Assembly (NCBI GenBank): GCA_036985715.1
Contig: BTQE01000034.1
Location: 1-28,455 of the forward strand
DNA length: 28,455 bases
Source: SMXL01 sp036985715
GTDB lineage: Bacteria > Bacteroidota > Rhodothermia > Rhodothermales > UBA10348
Direction of reading: 5' to 3'
The position numbers and the translations under genes were made by a program. Of this stretch, positions 1-7,417 are shown piece by piece (the stretch's first letter is position 1; each line of letters opens with the position of its first letter). The notes under the pieces are model-generated. The model made no database searches. It was given only the letters and a program-made list of their open reading frames with translations, and was not told where the DNA came from.

Positions 1-74
1 ACGGTTTCCCATTCAGGGTGAATACGTAGCTTTCGCCAGGGATATAGCCGCCAGTCGGGATGGAAAGGTAACAT
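1..74 (-). other. Open frame running off the left edge, unproven
   Basis: On the minus strand a frame is open from base 74 to the window edge and reads about 24 codons, including a G-Y-I-P-G-E-S-Y-V-F-T-L stretch. The GYxPGxxY pattern resembles the start of choice-of-anchor/Reeler-like beta-sandwich domains common in Bacteroidota secreted proteins. There is no in-frame start codon, and a TAG stop lies immediately upstream at 75-77. It could be a broken gene fragment, a gene needing a frameshift, or chance. Nothing else is recognisable in bases 1-91. Confidence 0.15.
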
Positions 75-91
75 AGCTATTGTGGGTCCGT

Positions 92-649
92 TCAGGATGA
101 GTTTGACAGGAAAGACCACATTATCATCCACCAAAGCACTGAAATAATCTGCCTCAGCTTATCAAAAGCGCGCATAACTTGCATTTTAACTGCGGCTTCG
201 GTTGTGCCGACCATATCTGCAATTTCTTCGTAGCGATAGCCATACTCACGCAGCTCGATGATTCGCCGCGCGTTCGGAGAGAGTTGAGCCAGTGCCCGCT
301 CAACATCAATACTAGCGGCCGCATCTGCCTGATATGTACGTCTTTCAGGAGGAGCAAGAGCGTCGAAGAGAGTCTCCTTTGCCGAGTACCGACCCCGGAA
401 ATAATCCTGCAATTCAAACAAAGCAGCCTTCATGGCAAATCCCTTGAGCCGATCCGGGTCTCTCAAATCGACAAGACTCGTTGACACGCGGACCAGGGCA
501 TTCTGAACCAGGTCATCAACGTCGGCTCGCGAACCTATCCGCCGAATAAAAAAGCCTCGAAATATTCTCTGAAGCTCGTCCAGTAACAGGGTCAGGGCCG
601 ATTCATCCCCGTCTTGAGCTGCGGCTGCGAGTTTTCCCAGATCGTTCAT
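92..649 (-). CDS. ECF-type RNA polymerase sigma factor with hydrophobic C-terminal tail
   Basis: A 185-residue sigma-70 family protein of the extracytoplasmic-function type, which directs RNA polymerase to a specific promoter set. Residues about 20-85 form region 2 (including DDLVQNALVRV), and residues about 119-165 form region 4, with a helix-turn-helix reading YEEIADMVGTTEAAVKMQVMRA. Regions 1.1 and 3 are absent, as expected for ECF factors. The start is the ATG 11 bases after the pheA stop, so the gene is probably co-transcribed with argS and pheA. After region 4 the protein ends in a very hydrophobic stretch (about residues 168-181, with three Trp), which is unusual for a soluble sigma factor. 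No anti-sigma factor gene is visible, although the window ends 91 bases downstream. The target regulon cannot be told from sequence. Confidence 0.9.
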   Translation of the reverse strand: MNDLGKLAAAAQDGDESALTLLLDELQRIFRGFFIRRIGSRADVDDLVQNALVRVSTSLVDLRDPDRLKGFAMKAALFELQDYFRGRYSAKETLFDALAPPERRTYQADAAASIDVERALAQLSPNARRIIELREYGYRYEEIADMVGTTEAAVKMQVMRAFDKLRQIISVLWWMIMWSFLSNSS

Positions 650-660
650 TTCAGAGTGGT

Positions 661-1503
661 TCAGTCGATGATCGGTCCGGTCGGATACGTGCCCAGCACT
701 TTCACGGAGGCAGCCACTTCTTCCAGGTGGCGGAGGGCGTTCTGGATCGATTCGTCCTCGGTTGATCCTTCCAAATCAAGGTAGAATAGATATTGGCCTG
801 GACTACCCACGAGTGGACGACTTTCGATCTTGAAGAGGTCAATGTCTCTCAACGCGAACACTGCCAGGCTCTTATACAGGCTTCCAGGGACGTTTTCACG
901 TTGCGCATAGACGACGGACGTTTTAAACGGCCCGGCATCTGGATCGAGGGGCACGGCGGCGTCCGGCCTGGCCAATGCGAGGAATCGAGTGTAATTCTGG
1001 TGATCGCTTTCGATGCCTTCGGCAATCGGAGTGAGCTTGTATTGAACTCCGGCGATGGCGCTGGCGATTGCCGCCCTCGTGCTGTCCGCCTGTTCGGAAA
1101 CCATTTTTGCCGCCCCGGCCGTGTCGTACACGACAACAATTTCAGCTTCGGCTAAATGCTCTCGCAAGAATGATCGACACTGTCCGAGGGCTTGCGGATG
1201 CGAGCACACTGACGTGATATCTTCCAATCGAGATCCGGGCACAACGAGCAGGTTGTGTCTGATGCGTAGCTGAATCTCGGCTACGATTCTTAGGGCCCGT
1301 TCCTGAAGCAGATCATAGTTCTGGTGGACGCTTCCAAAAAGGGAATTTTCGATGGGAACGACACCGCGATCAACATCTCCTGAACTGACGGTTTCAAAAA
1401 CGGCCTCGAACGTGCCCAACGGGACTGGCGTCGCATCCGGGTACAGAGCCAACACGGCTTCCTCGCTGAACGCTCCTGTTTCACCCTGAAAAGCGATGTT
1501 CAT
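661..1503 (-). CDS. pheA: Prephenate dehydratase
   Basis: Converts prephenate to phenylpyruvate in phenylalanine biosynthesis, in the cytoplasm. The 280-residue length is that of monofunctional bacterial prephenate dehydratases; no chorismate mutase domain is fused. The N-terminus IAFQGETGAFSEEA is the family's opening motif. The catalytic T-R-F motif is at residues 172-174 (NYTRFLAL). An ACT regulatory domain follows (about residues 194-275) with the ESRP phenylalanine-binding motif at 217-220, so feedback inhibition by phenylalanine is likely. The gene lies 60 bases downstream of argS and 11 bases upstream of the sigma factor gene, all on the same strand, which suggests one transcript. No good Shine-Dalgarno is seen before the ATG. 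Confidence 0.96.
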   Translation of the reverse strand: MNIAFQGETGAFSEEAVLALYPDATPVPLGTFEAVFETVSSGDVDRGVVPIENSLFGSVHQNYDLLQERALRIVAEIQLRIRHNLLVVPGSRLEDITSVCSHPQALGQCRSFLREHLAEAEIVVVYDTAGAAKMVSEQADSTRAAIASAIAGVQYKLTPIAEGIESDHQNYTRFLALARPDAAVPLDPDAGPFKTSVVYAQRENVPGSLYKSLAVFALRDIDLFKIESRPLVGSPGQYLFYLDLEGSTEDESIQNALRHLEEVAASVKVLGTYPTGPIID

Positions 1504-1563
1504 TTTGAACTGGGACAGACGTGAATGCTGGACGGAGTTAGACTGGATGAAATGTCGGTTGAC

Positions 1564-3309
1564 TCACATTCGATCCGGGGCCGAAATTCCCAGGACGGTC
1601 AATCCATTCCGAAGAACGATTTTACTGGCCATTGCCAATAACATTCGCGCCGAGGCCAGGTCTGCAGACTCACCGATGATACGACAATGACTATAAAACT
1701 GGGTGAACTGGACGGCAACCTCACGCAGGTAGGTAGCCACCCGATGCGGTTCGCGTACATCCGAAGCTCGGGCGATGACTCCAGGAAATTGCAGCAGCAC
1801 CTTCATGAGAGCAATCTCTGAGTCGTGTTCGAGGAGGTTCAGATCAGCGTTATCATTGGCGACAAAGCCGACTTCTTCTGCTTTTCTCAGAATCGAACAG
1901 ATTCTCGCATGTGCGTATTGAAGGTAGAAAACCGGATTTTTTTCATTGGCCTCGCGAGCTAGATCCAAATCGAACTCAAGGTGGGTGTTGGCCGAGCGCA
2001 TCAAAAAGAAGAACCGGGTGACGTCTTCACTCACCTCGTCCATCAAGTCATCCAGCGTGACGTATTGGGCCTTTCTTGTGCTCATTTTGACCGGTTCGTT
2101 CCCACGTACGAGAGTCACGAACTGGTAAATGACGACATCGATGCCGCTTGTATCGTAGCCCAGGCTTTGCACTCCATTCACTACGTCTGGAAACGTAGCG
2201 ATATGATCTGCTCCAAAAACATCGATAATAAGGCTGAAGCCACGTTCAATTTTGTCGACGTGGTATCCAATATCGGGTAGGCGATACGTGGGCTCCCCCG
2301 AACTCTTGATCAGGACCGTGTCCTGGTCTTTGCCGAATTCCGTTGTTTTGAACCAGGTCGCTCCGTCTTTTTCGTAGGCAAGATCCAGCTCCGTGAATCG
2401 GTCCACGATTTTCCATATTCGGCCACTGTCGTAGAGCGTCTTCTCGTTGAAGTAGGAATCCATTCGGATTCCGAGCCGCTCGAGTGTGGCGTGGATCTCG
2501 GCAAAGATTTTTTCTTCTGCTACGGTCTTGAACACATCGCTTTCTAAATCCTGTACAAGTTCGCTTCCGTAATCGGCAAAGATCTCCCCGGCGATTTCTT
2601 CAATGTATTCACCCAGATAACCGTCGTCTGGAAAAGGCTCGGGGACCTCGATCGTCTCGTCATCCGATCCAATCGATTTGGTGGAGATGTCGGGGTCAAC
2701 CTTAGCCAGGTATCTAGCTCGCACGGATTCAGACAAAATCCGCATTTGTCGGCCGGCATCGTTGAAATAGTACTCGCGCGAAACATCGTATCCGGACCAG
2801 GAGAGCAGATTTGCGATCGTGTCGCCTAAGACAGCATTTCGGCCGTGTCCAACCGTAAGAGGTCCTGTCGGATTGGCTGAGACGAATTCAACCAGGGCCG
2901 TTTTTCGAGGCGATCCATCTGCGGACGATTCGTTATTCTGGGTAACATCCTTGGCAATTTCTCTGGGAACCGGGCTCTTCCCATAGTCATCAACTTCGTC
3001 CAGGATTTTGCGCAGACCCTCCAACAGGTGTTCTGATCCAAACCAGAAGTTCAGAAAACCGGGACCTGCCACTTCCACGCGTCGAATTTTTCTCTTGTCA
3101 AGAGGACTCTCATTCAGCTTACGGACGAGTTCTTCCGCGATCTGGCGCGGCGATTGACGAAATGCTTTTGCCAATTGCATGGCGGCATTTGAGGCCAGGT
3201 CACCATGGTCAGGATTCCCCGGAGTTTGAAACTCTACGGCAAACTCATCCGGCACGTCTCCCATCTGGGAGAGCGCTTCCTGGATTTGATTCCGAAGGTA
3301 TTCTTGCAT
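1564..3309 (-). CDS. argS: Arginyl-tRNA synthetase
   Basis: A class I aminoacyl-tRNA synthetase that charges tRNA-Arg. I start it at the ATG at 3309 (581 residues, MQEYLRNQIQ...), because the family normally begins with this helix. The frame is open for 24 more codons to an upstream start at 3381, but that segment overlaps a terminator-like hairpin and has no family resemblance. Visible features are the N-terminal Arg-tRNA-synthetase domain (about 1-90), the HIGH-type motif within TGPLTVGHGRNAV near residue 155, a KMS signature in PVKMSTRKAQ, and the DALR-type anticodon-binding domain ending in the typical GISAPDRM tail. It is first in an argS-pheA-sigma group, divergent from the DUF4159 gene. 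Confidence 0.97.
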   Translation of the reverse strand: MQEYLRNQIQEALSQMGDVPDEFAVEFQTPGNPDHGDLASNAAMQLAKAFRQSPRQIAEELVRKLNESPLDKRKIRRVEVAGPGFLNFWFGSEHLLEGLRKILDEVDDYGKSPVPREIAKDVTQNNESSADGSPRKTALVEFVSANPTGPLTVGHGRNAVLGDTIANLLSWSGYDVSREYYFNDAGRQMRILSESVRARYLAKVDPDISTKSIGSDDETIEVPEPFPDDGYLGEYIEEIAGEIFADYGSELVQDLESDVFKTVAEEKIFAEIHATLERLGIRMDSYFNEKTLYDSGRIWKIVDRFTELDLAYEKDGATWFKTTEFGKDQDTVLIKSSGEPTYRLPDIGYHVDKIERGFSLIIDVFGADHIATFPDVVNGVQSLGYDTSGIDVVIYQFVTLVRGNEPVKMSTRKAQYVTLDDLMDEVSEDVTRFFFLMRSANTHLEFDLDLAREANEKNPVFYLQYAHARICSILRKAEEVGFVANDNADLNLLEHDSEIALMKVLLQFPGVIARASDVREPHRVATYLREVAVQFTQFYSHCRIIGESADLASARMLLAMASKIVLRNGLTVLGISAPDRM

Positions 3310-3315
3310 CTCTGG

Positions 3316-3343
3316 AGTATAGCAGGGCCGAACTACCGAACAA
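3316..3343 (-). promoter_or_regulatory. Possible argS promoter
   Basis: On the minus strand TTGTTC (3343-3338) and TATACT (3321-3316) are separated by 16 bases, and TATACT ends six bases before the argS ATG. If used, transcription would begin at or next to the start codon, giving a leaderless or nearly leaderless message. The match is to the generic sigma-70 consensus, which is not the usual form in Bacteroidota, so this is tentative. Confidence 0.22.
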
Positions 3344-3369
3344 AAAACCCCGACCGAGTTGGCCAGGGG
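3342..3369 (-). terminator. Terminator-like hairpin upstream of argS
   Basis: Read on the minus strand, CCCC, a bulged T and GGCC pair with GGTC GGGG around a five-base AACTC loop (one G-T pair), directly followed by six T residues. This has the form of an intrinsic terminator. It lies 32 bases before the argS ATG and has no recognised minus-strand gene in front of it. It may be an attenuator in an argS leader, the end of a small RNA, or an insulator. Confidence 0.5.
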
Positions 3370-3388
3370 AATCGACCACAAGCTACGA

Positions 3389-3400
3389 AATCGTACGATT
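3389..3400. promoter_or_regulatory. 12-base perfect palindrome in the divergent intergenic region
   Basis: AATCGTACGATT is a perfect palindrome in the 214-base region between the divergent argS and DUF4159 genes. It could be a dimeric regulator's operator, but no second copy was noticed and no regulator gene is adjacent. The rest of this intergenic region shows no recognisable promoter for the DUF4159 gene. Confidence 0.2.
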
Positions 3401-3523
3401 CAGTGGACGGTCAAGCCTGAAGGAGTTCCGGTAGAAAATAAAACAATCGCACGCGGCTCGGCGTAAGACTGCGCCGTCAGATCAGGCCCGTATTGTTACA
3501 AACTAGATTCTCTCGATTCGAAG

Positions 3524-4204
3524 ATGAGAAGGAGTCGTCACATTCTACTGTTCGTCAGTGTACTGGTACTGCTCGGCCCCACGACCCAGGTTTCCGCCCA
3601 GTCGGATTACTCGTTTCGAGTGGCACGCGTCAAGTATGGCGGTGGCGGGGATTGGTATAGCGATCCGCAGTCTCTGAAGGAGCTCCTGGCTTATGTCCGT
3701 AGTCAAACATTCATCGATGTCTCTCCGCGAGAAGAGATTGTAGAATTGTCGAGTGATGATCTATTCTCTTTCCCGTATTTGTACCTGACCGGCCACGGGA
3801 ATGTGCGTTTCAATGAGGATGAAATTCTTCGATTGAGGCGTTATCTGGAAGGAGGGGGCTTTCTTCACATCGACGACAATTACGGCCTCGATCCGGCCAT
3901 TCGAAGAGAGATACGAAAGGTGTTTCCGGAGAAAAACTTCGTCGAACTCCCCTTCAGTCATCAGATTTATCACACGCGATTTGAATTTCCGAATGGTCTT
4001 CCCAAGATTCATGAGCACGACGGGAAACCGCCCCAGGGATTCGGGATCCTCTCGGATAACGGCCGCCTGATGGTGTTCTACTCTTACGAATCTGATCTTG
4101 GAGATGGCTGGGAGCCCGAGTCCGTCCACAACGATCCGCCGGAAAAACGACTCGCAGCACTGCGCATGGGAACGAATATAATCGCCTATGCAATGATGAA
4201 CTGA
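3524..4204 (+). CDS. Secreted DUF4159 domain protein
   Basis: A 226-residue protein with a clear signal peptide (basic MRRSR, hydrophobic core, cleavage near VSAQ at residue 26), so it is exported to the periplasm or outer surface. The rest matches the DUF4159 pattern: YLTGHG near residue 90, then RRYLEGGGFLHIDDNYG, a glutamine amidotransferase-like fold region found widely in Bacteroidota. The molecular function of this family is not established. The stop codon overlaps an ATG of the downstream frame by one base (TGATG), which may couple translation to glyA, although the better glyA start is further on. Transcription with glyA is likely. Confidence 0.88.
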   Translation: MRRSRHILLFVSVLVLLGPTTQVSAQSDYSFRVARVKYGGGGDWYSDPQSLKELLAYVRSQTFIDVSPREEIVELSSDDLFSFPYLYLTGHGNVRFNEDEILRLRRYLEGGGFLHIDDNYGLDPAIRREIRKVFPEKNFVELPFSHQIYHTRFEFPNGLPKIHEHDGKPPQGFGILSDNGRLMVFYSYESDLGDGWEPESVHNDPPEKRLAALRMGTNIIAYAMMN

Positions 4205-4278
4205 TGTTGTCTGCCGAAGCGCCGTGTTCTTTTAGAAAGCACTCTCTCGGAGAGAATATCGACTTCCCGACGTACCTT

Positions 4279-4326
4279 CCGAATCCGTTTCCGAACCCGT
4301 TTCTGAACCAGATTCTGAATCCGATT
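4279..4326 (+). repeat. Four degenerate 12-base tandem repeats before glyA
   Basis: Four consecutive 12-base units (4279-4290, 4291-4302, 4303-4314, 4315-4326) follow the pattern CYGAAYCMGWTT. In the glyA frame they would encode the repeating tetrapeptide pattern PNPF/LNQI. They end 48 bases before the preferred glyA start, so they are either leader sequence or part of an N-terminal extension. Confidence 0.75.
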
Positions 4327-4374
4327 GAGCACGAGGCTGAAACACCTCCATTCACCTACCCACAGGAAGAGCAG

Positions 4375-5682
4375 ATGTCCGTACTTGAGACTTCAGATCC
4401 ACAGGTTTTTGACGCGATTTCTAAAGAGGTAGCCCGTCAAAATGATGGACTCGAGCTGATTGCATCAGAGAATTTCGTTTCCCGAGCCGTCATCGAGGCT
4501 ATGGGCACGCCCCTGACCAACAAGTACGCCGAAGGTCTTCCGGGCAAACGGTATTACGGCGGGTGCCAATTCGTGGATATCGCCGAGGAGCTGGCCAGAG
4601 AGCGGGCGAAGGAGTTGTTCCATTGCGATTGGGTGAACGTACAGCCACATTCTGGTGCATCGGCCAACGCCGCCGTGTACCTCACGTTACTCAAACCCGG
4701 CGATACGTTTCTTGGTCTGGACCTTTCCCACGGTGGTCATCTGACCCATGGGAGTCCGGTTAATTTTTCCGGCATTCTGTACCGGGCCGCGTACTATGGT
4801 GTGGAATCAGAGGGAGAAAAGGCCGGACGAATCGACATGGAACGGGTTCGAGAGAAAGCGAAAGAAGTCCGACCCAAAATGATCTCTATTGGGGCCTCAG
4901 CATACAGTAGAGATTTTGATTATGAGGCGTTTCGGTCGATTGCCGATGAAGTTGATGCTTTTCTCTGGATGGACATGGCCCATACGGCAGGGCTGATTGC
5001 AGCCGGTCTCCTCAACGATCCGCTTCCTCACTGCCACATCGTTTCGACAACGACCCACAAAACACTGAGAGGTCCCAGGGCGGGAATGCTTCTCGTTGGG
5101 AAGGATTATGAGAACTCGTTTGGAAAAGTGGCTCCCAAATCAGGCCGCATAAAGATGATGAGCGAACTGTTCGATTCTGCCGTATTTCCGGGGATACAAG
5201 GCGGTCCGCTCATGCACGTTATCGCCTCGAAAGCCGTCGCATTTGGTGAAGCGCTGAAGCCGGAGTTCAAATCATACGCTGCACAGGTGATCGAAAACGC
5301 TACGGTGATGGCCGAAGAATTTTTAAATCGAGGGTATTCCGTGGTATCTGGCGGAACCGACAATCATCTGTGTCTGATCGATCTGCGAAGCAAGGGGCTT
5401 ACCGGGAAAGAGGCCGAAGACGCTCTTCAGGGGGCGGAAATCACAGTAAACAAGAACATGGTCCCCTTCGACGATAAAAGTCCTTTCGTTACAAGCGGAA
5501 TTCGCCTGGGAACACCAGCCATGACCACGAGAGGGTTTGGTCCTGACGAGTTCAGACTCGTGGTTTCACAGATCGATGACGTGCTGTCCGATCCGCGTAA
5601 TTCCGATGTCCAGACGAGGGTCCGCGGCGAAGTATCCAGTTTGTGTCAACAATTTCCACTGTATGATTTTGTAATCGCCTGA
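4375..5682 (+). CDS. glyA: Serine hydroxymethyltransferase
   Basis: A PLP enzyme that interconverts serine and glycine while loading tetrahydrofolate with a one-carbon unit; cytoplasmic. From the chosen ATG the protein is 435 residues, close to the usual 415-430. The N-terminal core (NDGLELIASENFVSRAV), the PLP-binding region STTTHKTLRGPR with the Schiff-base lysine at residue 229 (the same number as in E. coli), and the C-terminal TSGIRLGTPAMTTRG segment are all present. The start is chosen for family fit and for an AGGAAGAG Shine-Dalgarno just upstream. The frame is open back to an ATG at 4204 that overlaps the DUF4159 stop, which would add 57 residues rich in Pro, Asn and Phe. Confidence 0.97.
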   Translation: MSVLETSDPQVFDAISKEVARQNDGLELIASENFVSRAVIEAMGTPLTNKYAEGLPGKRYYGGCQFVDIAEELARERAKELFHCDWVNVQPHSGASANAAVYLTLLKPGDTFLGLDLSHGGHLTHGSPVNFSGILYRAAYYGVESEGEKAGRIDMERVREKAKEVRPKMISIGASAYSRDFDYEAFRSIADEVDAFLWMDMAHTAGLIAAGLLNDPLPHCHIVSTTTHKTLRGPRAGMLLVGKDYENSFGKVAPKSGRIKMMSELFDSAVFPGIQGGPLMHVIASKAVAFGEALKPEFKSYAAQVIENATVMAEEFLNRGYSVVSGGTDNHLCLIDLRSKGLTGKEAEDALQGAEITVNKNMVPFDDKSPFVTSGIRLGTPAMTTRGFGPDEFRLVVSQIDDVLSDPRNSDVQTRVRGEVSSLCQQFPLYDFVIA

Positions 5683-5810
5683 ACCGCACCCATCGCCTTT
5701 ATCTGGTGAATTCGACCCGGCTCGTCCCTCGCGCATCAATCCAGGCCTTTTTATCGTAATCTGATGAAAATGGGCTCCGTCCCAGATGTCCGATACACAT
5801 CTTTTATTGT

Positions 5811-6401
5811 ATGACTGATAGTCCCCTTTCCACAACAACGTATGCCGCTCTGGTCGAGCTAGGGCGCAGGCTATACGAGAAAGCCCTGGTTCGCCGAGAA
5901 GACGAGTCAATTACGGATCCGCGCGGTCAACCGATTGGATGGCTTTTGGATACCCGAATGCCCATGCTCGACGGCAAGATTTTCAGGGAAGTCGGTCAGG
6001 TTCTCGCCGAACGACTCAGGGTGAAGAATATCCATCAGGTGGCGGGGTACGGCTTCGGTTCATACGCGATGATCTGCGCCGTCATGTCTGCTCCGATTCT
6101 ACCGCCTTTCAACGGCGGATTTATTCGCGAGGTACGCAAACCCCACGGGAGACGGCGCCTGGTCGAAGGTCCCCTTGATCGAGACAAGCCGCTCGTTCTA
6201 CTGGATGACATCATCAATAGTGGACGGAGCGCAACGACCGCCCTGAAACTTCTCCGTGGAGATGGATTCAACGTGGTTGGCATGATGACACTGTTCAACT
6301 TTACGTGGAGCGGAGGCCGGACGAGGCTTGAATCGCACGGCATATGGGTTGATTCGATCCTCGATCTAAACTTGCGGGAGAATGGACAAAATGGTTCGTA
6401 A
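5811..6401 (+). CDS. Orotate-type phosphoribosyltransferase
   Basis: A 196-residue type I phosphoribosyltransferase. The PRPP-binding signature VLLDDIINSGRSATTAL lies at about residues 128-144. It is preceded by a basic flexible loop (REVRKPHGRRRLVEG) that corresponds to the KxxKxHG loop of orotate phosphoribosyltransferase (PyrE), which would make orotidine 5'-phosphate from orotate and PRPP. The region before the loop (GYGFGSYAMICAVM) departs from canonical PyrE, so another base or substrate is possible, and I do not assign pyrE. The 128 bases between glyA and this gene hold no gene or clear terminator that I can see. No orotidine-phosphate decarboxylase or other pyrimidine gene is adjacent. 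Confidence 0.8.
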   Translation: MTDSPLSTTTYAALVELGRRLYEKALVRREDESITDPRGQPIGWLLDTRMPMLDGKIFREVGQVLAERLRVKNIHQVAGYGFGSYAMICAVMSAPILPPFNGGFIREVRKPHGRRRLVEGPLDRDKPLVLLDDIINSGRSATTALKLLRGDGFNVVGMMTLFNFTWSGGRTRLESHGIWVDSILDLNLRENGQNGS

Positions 6402-6480
6402 GAACGGGCTCGTAAATTCAAAGGAATCCATTTTTTCCTACAGTCGTTGATTAACGCCACGTGTACTCATCCGGTGACCA

Positions 6481-7353
6481 ATGTCCCTGATTCTTCGAAT
6501 AGTTTCCAAACTCAGTTCGTTCTCTACGAACGGCGTCAAGCAAGAGTCGTCCGAAGAGCCGGGGCCGCGCGACACCGAGATGTCGGAGATGGGCTTTCTG
6601 GAGCACCTTGAAGAATTCAGGTGGGCCATTCTGAAGGGCTTTGGGGGTGTACTCGTTGCGATGGTGGTGGCCGTGTTTTTCAGAGGGTGGATCATTGAAG
6701 AGCTGCTGTTGGGGCCCAAAAAGGCAGACTTCTTCATGTACAGGATTCTCGGGATCGAATCCACTCCATTCGTGCTGCAGAATCGAACGGTAACGGGGCA
6801 GTTTTTTGCTGATATCGGGACTGTTATCGCGGTAGGACTCATCCTTGGTTCGCCCCTGATTGTCTACTACATGTGGAAATTCATTGAACCGGGACTCTAC
6901 CCCAATGAGAAAAAGGGACTCCGGTTTTCAGCTGTATTTGCCACGTTGTTTTTCATTCTTGGAATCGCGTTCGGCTATCTCATCATTACACCTCTCGCAC
7001 TCCAGTTTTTTGCCGCCTACCAGATATCTCCGGAAATTTCCAATGAGTTCGATATTTCGAAGTATTTCAGCATGATCACATTCTGGACGTTCGGCGTAGG
7101 CATCTTATTCCAACTCCCGGTCGTCATATATTTCTTGGCCAAAATGGGTATTGCAACACCGAATGGGCTTCGAAAATCGCGGAAATATGCCGTGATTGGA
7201 TGCCTTACTCTGGGTGCCATCTTTACGCCTCCAGATCCCATCTCGCAGATCCTCGTCGCTACGCCACTTCTGTTGCTGTACGAAGGATCGATCTGGATAG
7301 CGGTCCTTGTAAAGAAAAGGCAGGATCGGGAGCTGGAAGAGGCCCTGCGTTAG
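6481..7353 (+). CDS. tatC: Twin-arginine translocase subunit TatC
   Basis: The inner-membrane receptor for the twin-arginine signal of folded export substrates, working with TatA/B. The conserved N-terminal cytoplasmic motif is MGFLEHLEEFRW (about residues 37-48), followed by six hydrophobic segments. The loop motif WKFIEPGLYPNEKKGLR and the TPPDPISQ segment in the second half are typical of TatC. The protein is 290 residues because of a roughly 35-residue hydrophilic N-terminal lead. A shorter start at the internal Met before SEMGFLEHL would give a standard length, but the long start has a GGTGA sequence just upstream. No tatA or tatB gene is in the window. Confidence 0.95.
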   Translation: MSLILRIVSKLSSFSTNGVKQESSEEPGPRDTEMSEMGFLEHLEEFRWAILKGFGGVLVAMVVAVFFRGWIIEELLLGPKKADFFMYRILGIESTPFVLQNRTVTGQFFADIGTVIAVGLILGSPLIVYYMWKFIEPGLYPNEKKGLRFSAVFATLFFILGIAFGYLIITPLALQFFAAYQISPEISNEFDISKYFSMITFWTFGVGILFQLPVVIYFLAKMGIATPNGLRKSRKYAVIGCLTLGAIFTPPDPISQILVATPLLLLYEGSIWIAVLVKKRQDRELEEALR

Positions 7354-7417
7354 AGACCCGGACCCTTCCGTCCCCATATCGCGTCATAGACTGGAATGAA
7401 AAAAGATTGCCAGTACT

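Noticed and set aside
3342..3369. tRNA or T-box element near the argS hairpin
   Set aside because: No cloverleaf, T-loop or T-box specifier pattern can be built around the hairpin; only the simple stem-loop and T-tract are supported.
3310..3381. 24-codon N-terminal extension of argS
   Set aside because: The region overlaps a terminator-like hairpin, and the family starts at the internal Met (MQEYLRNQIQ).
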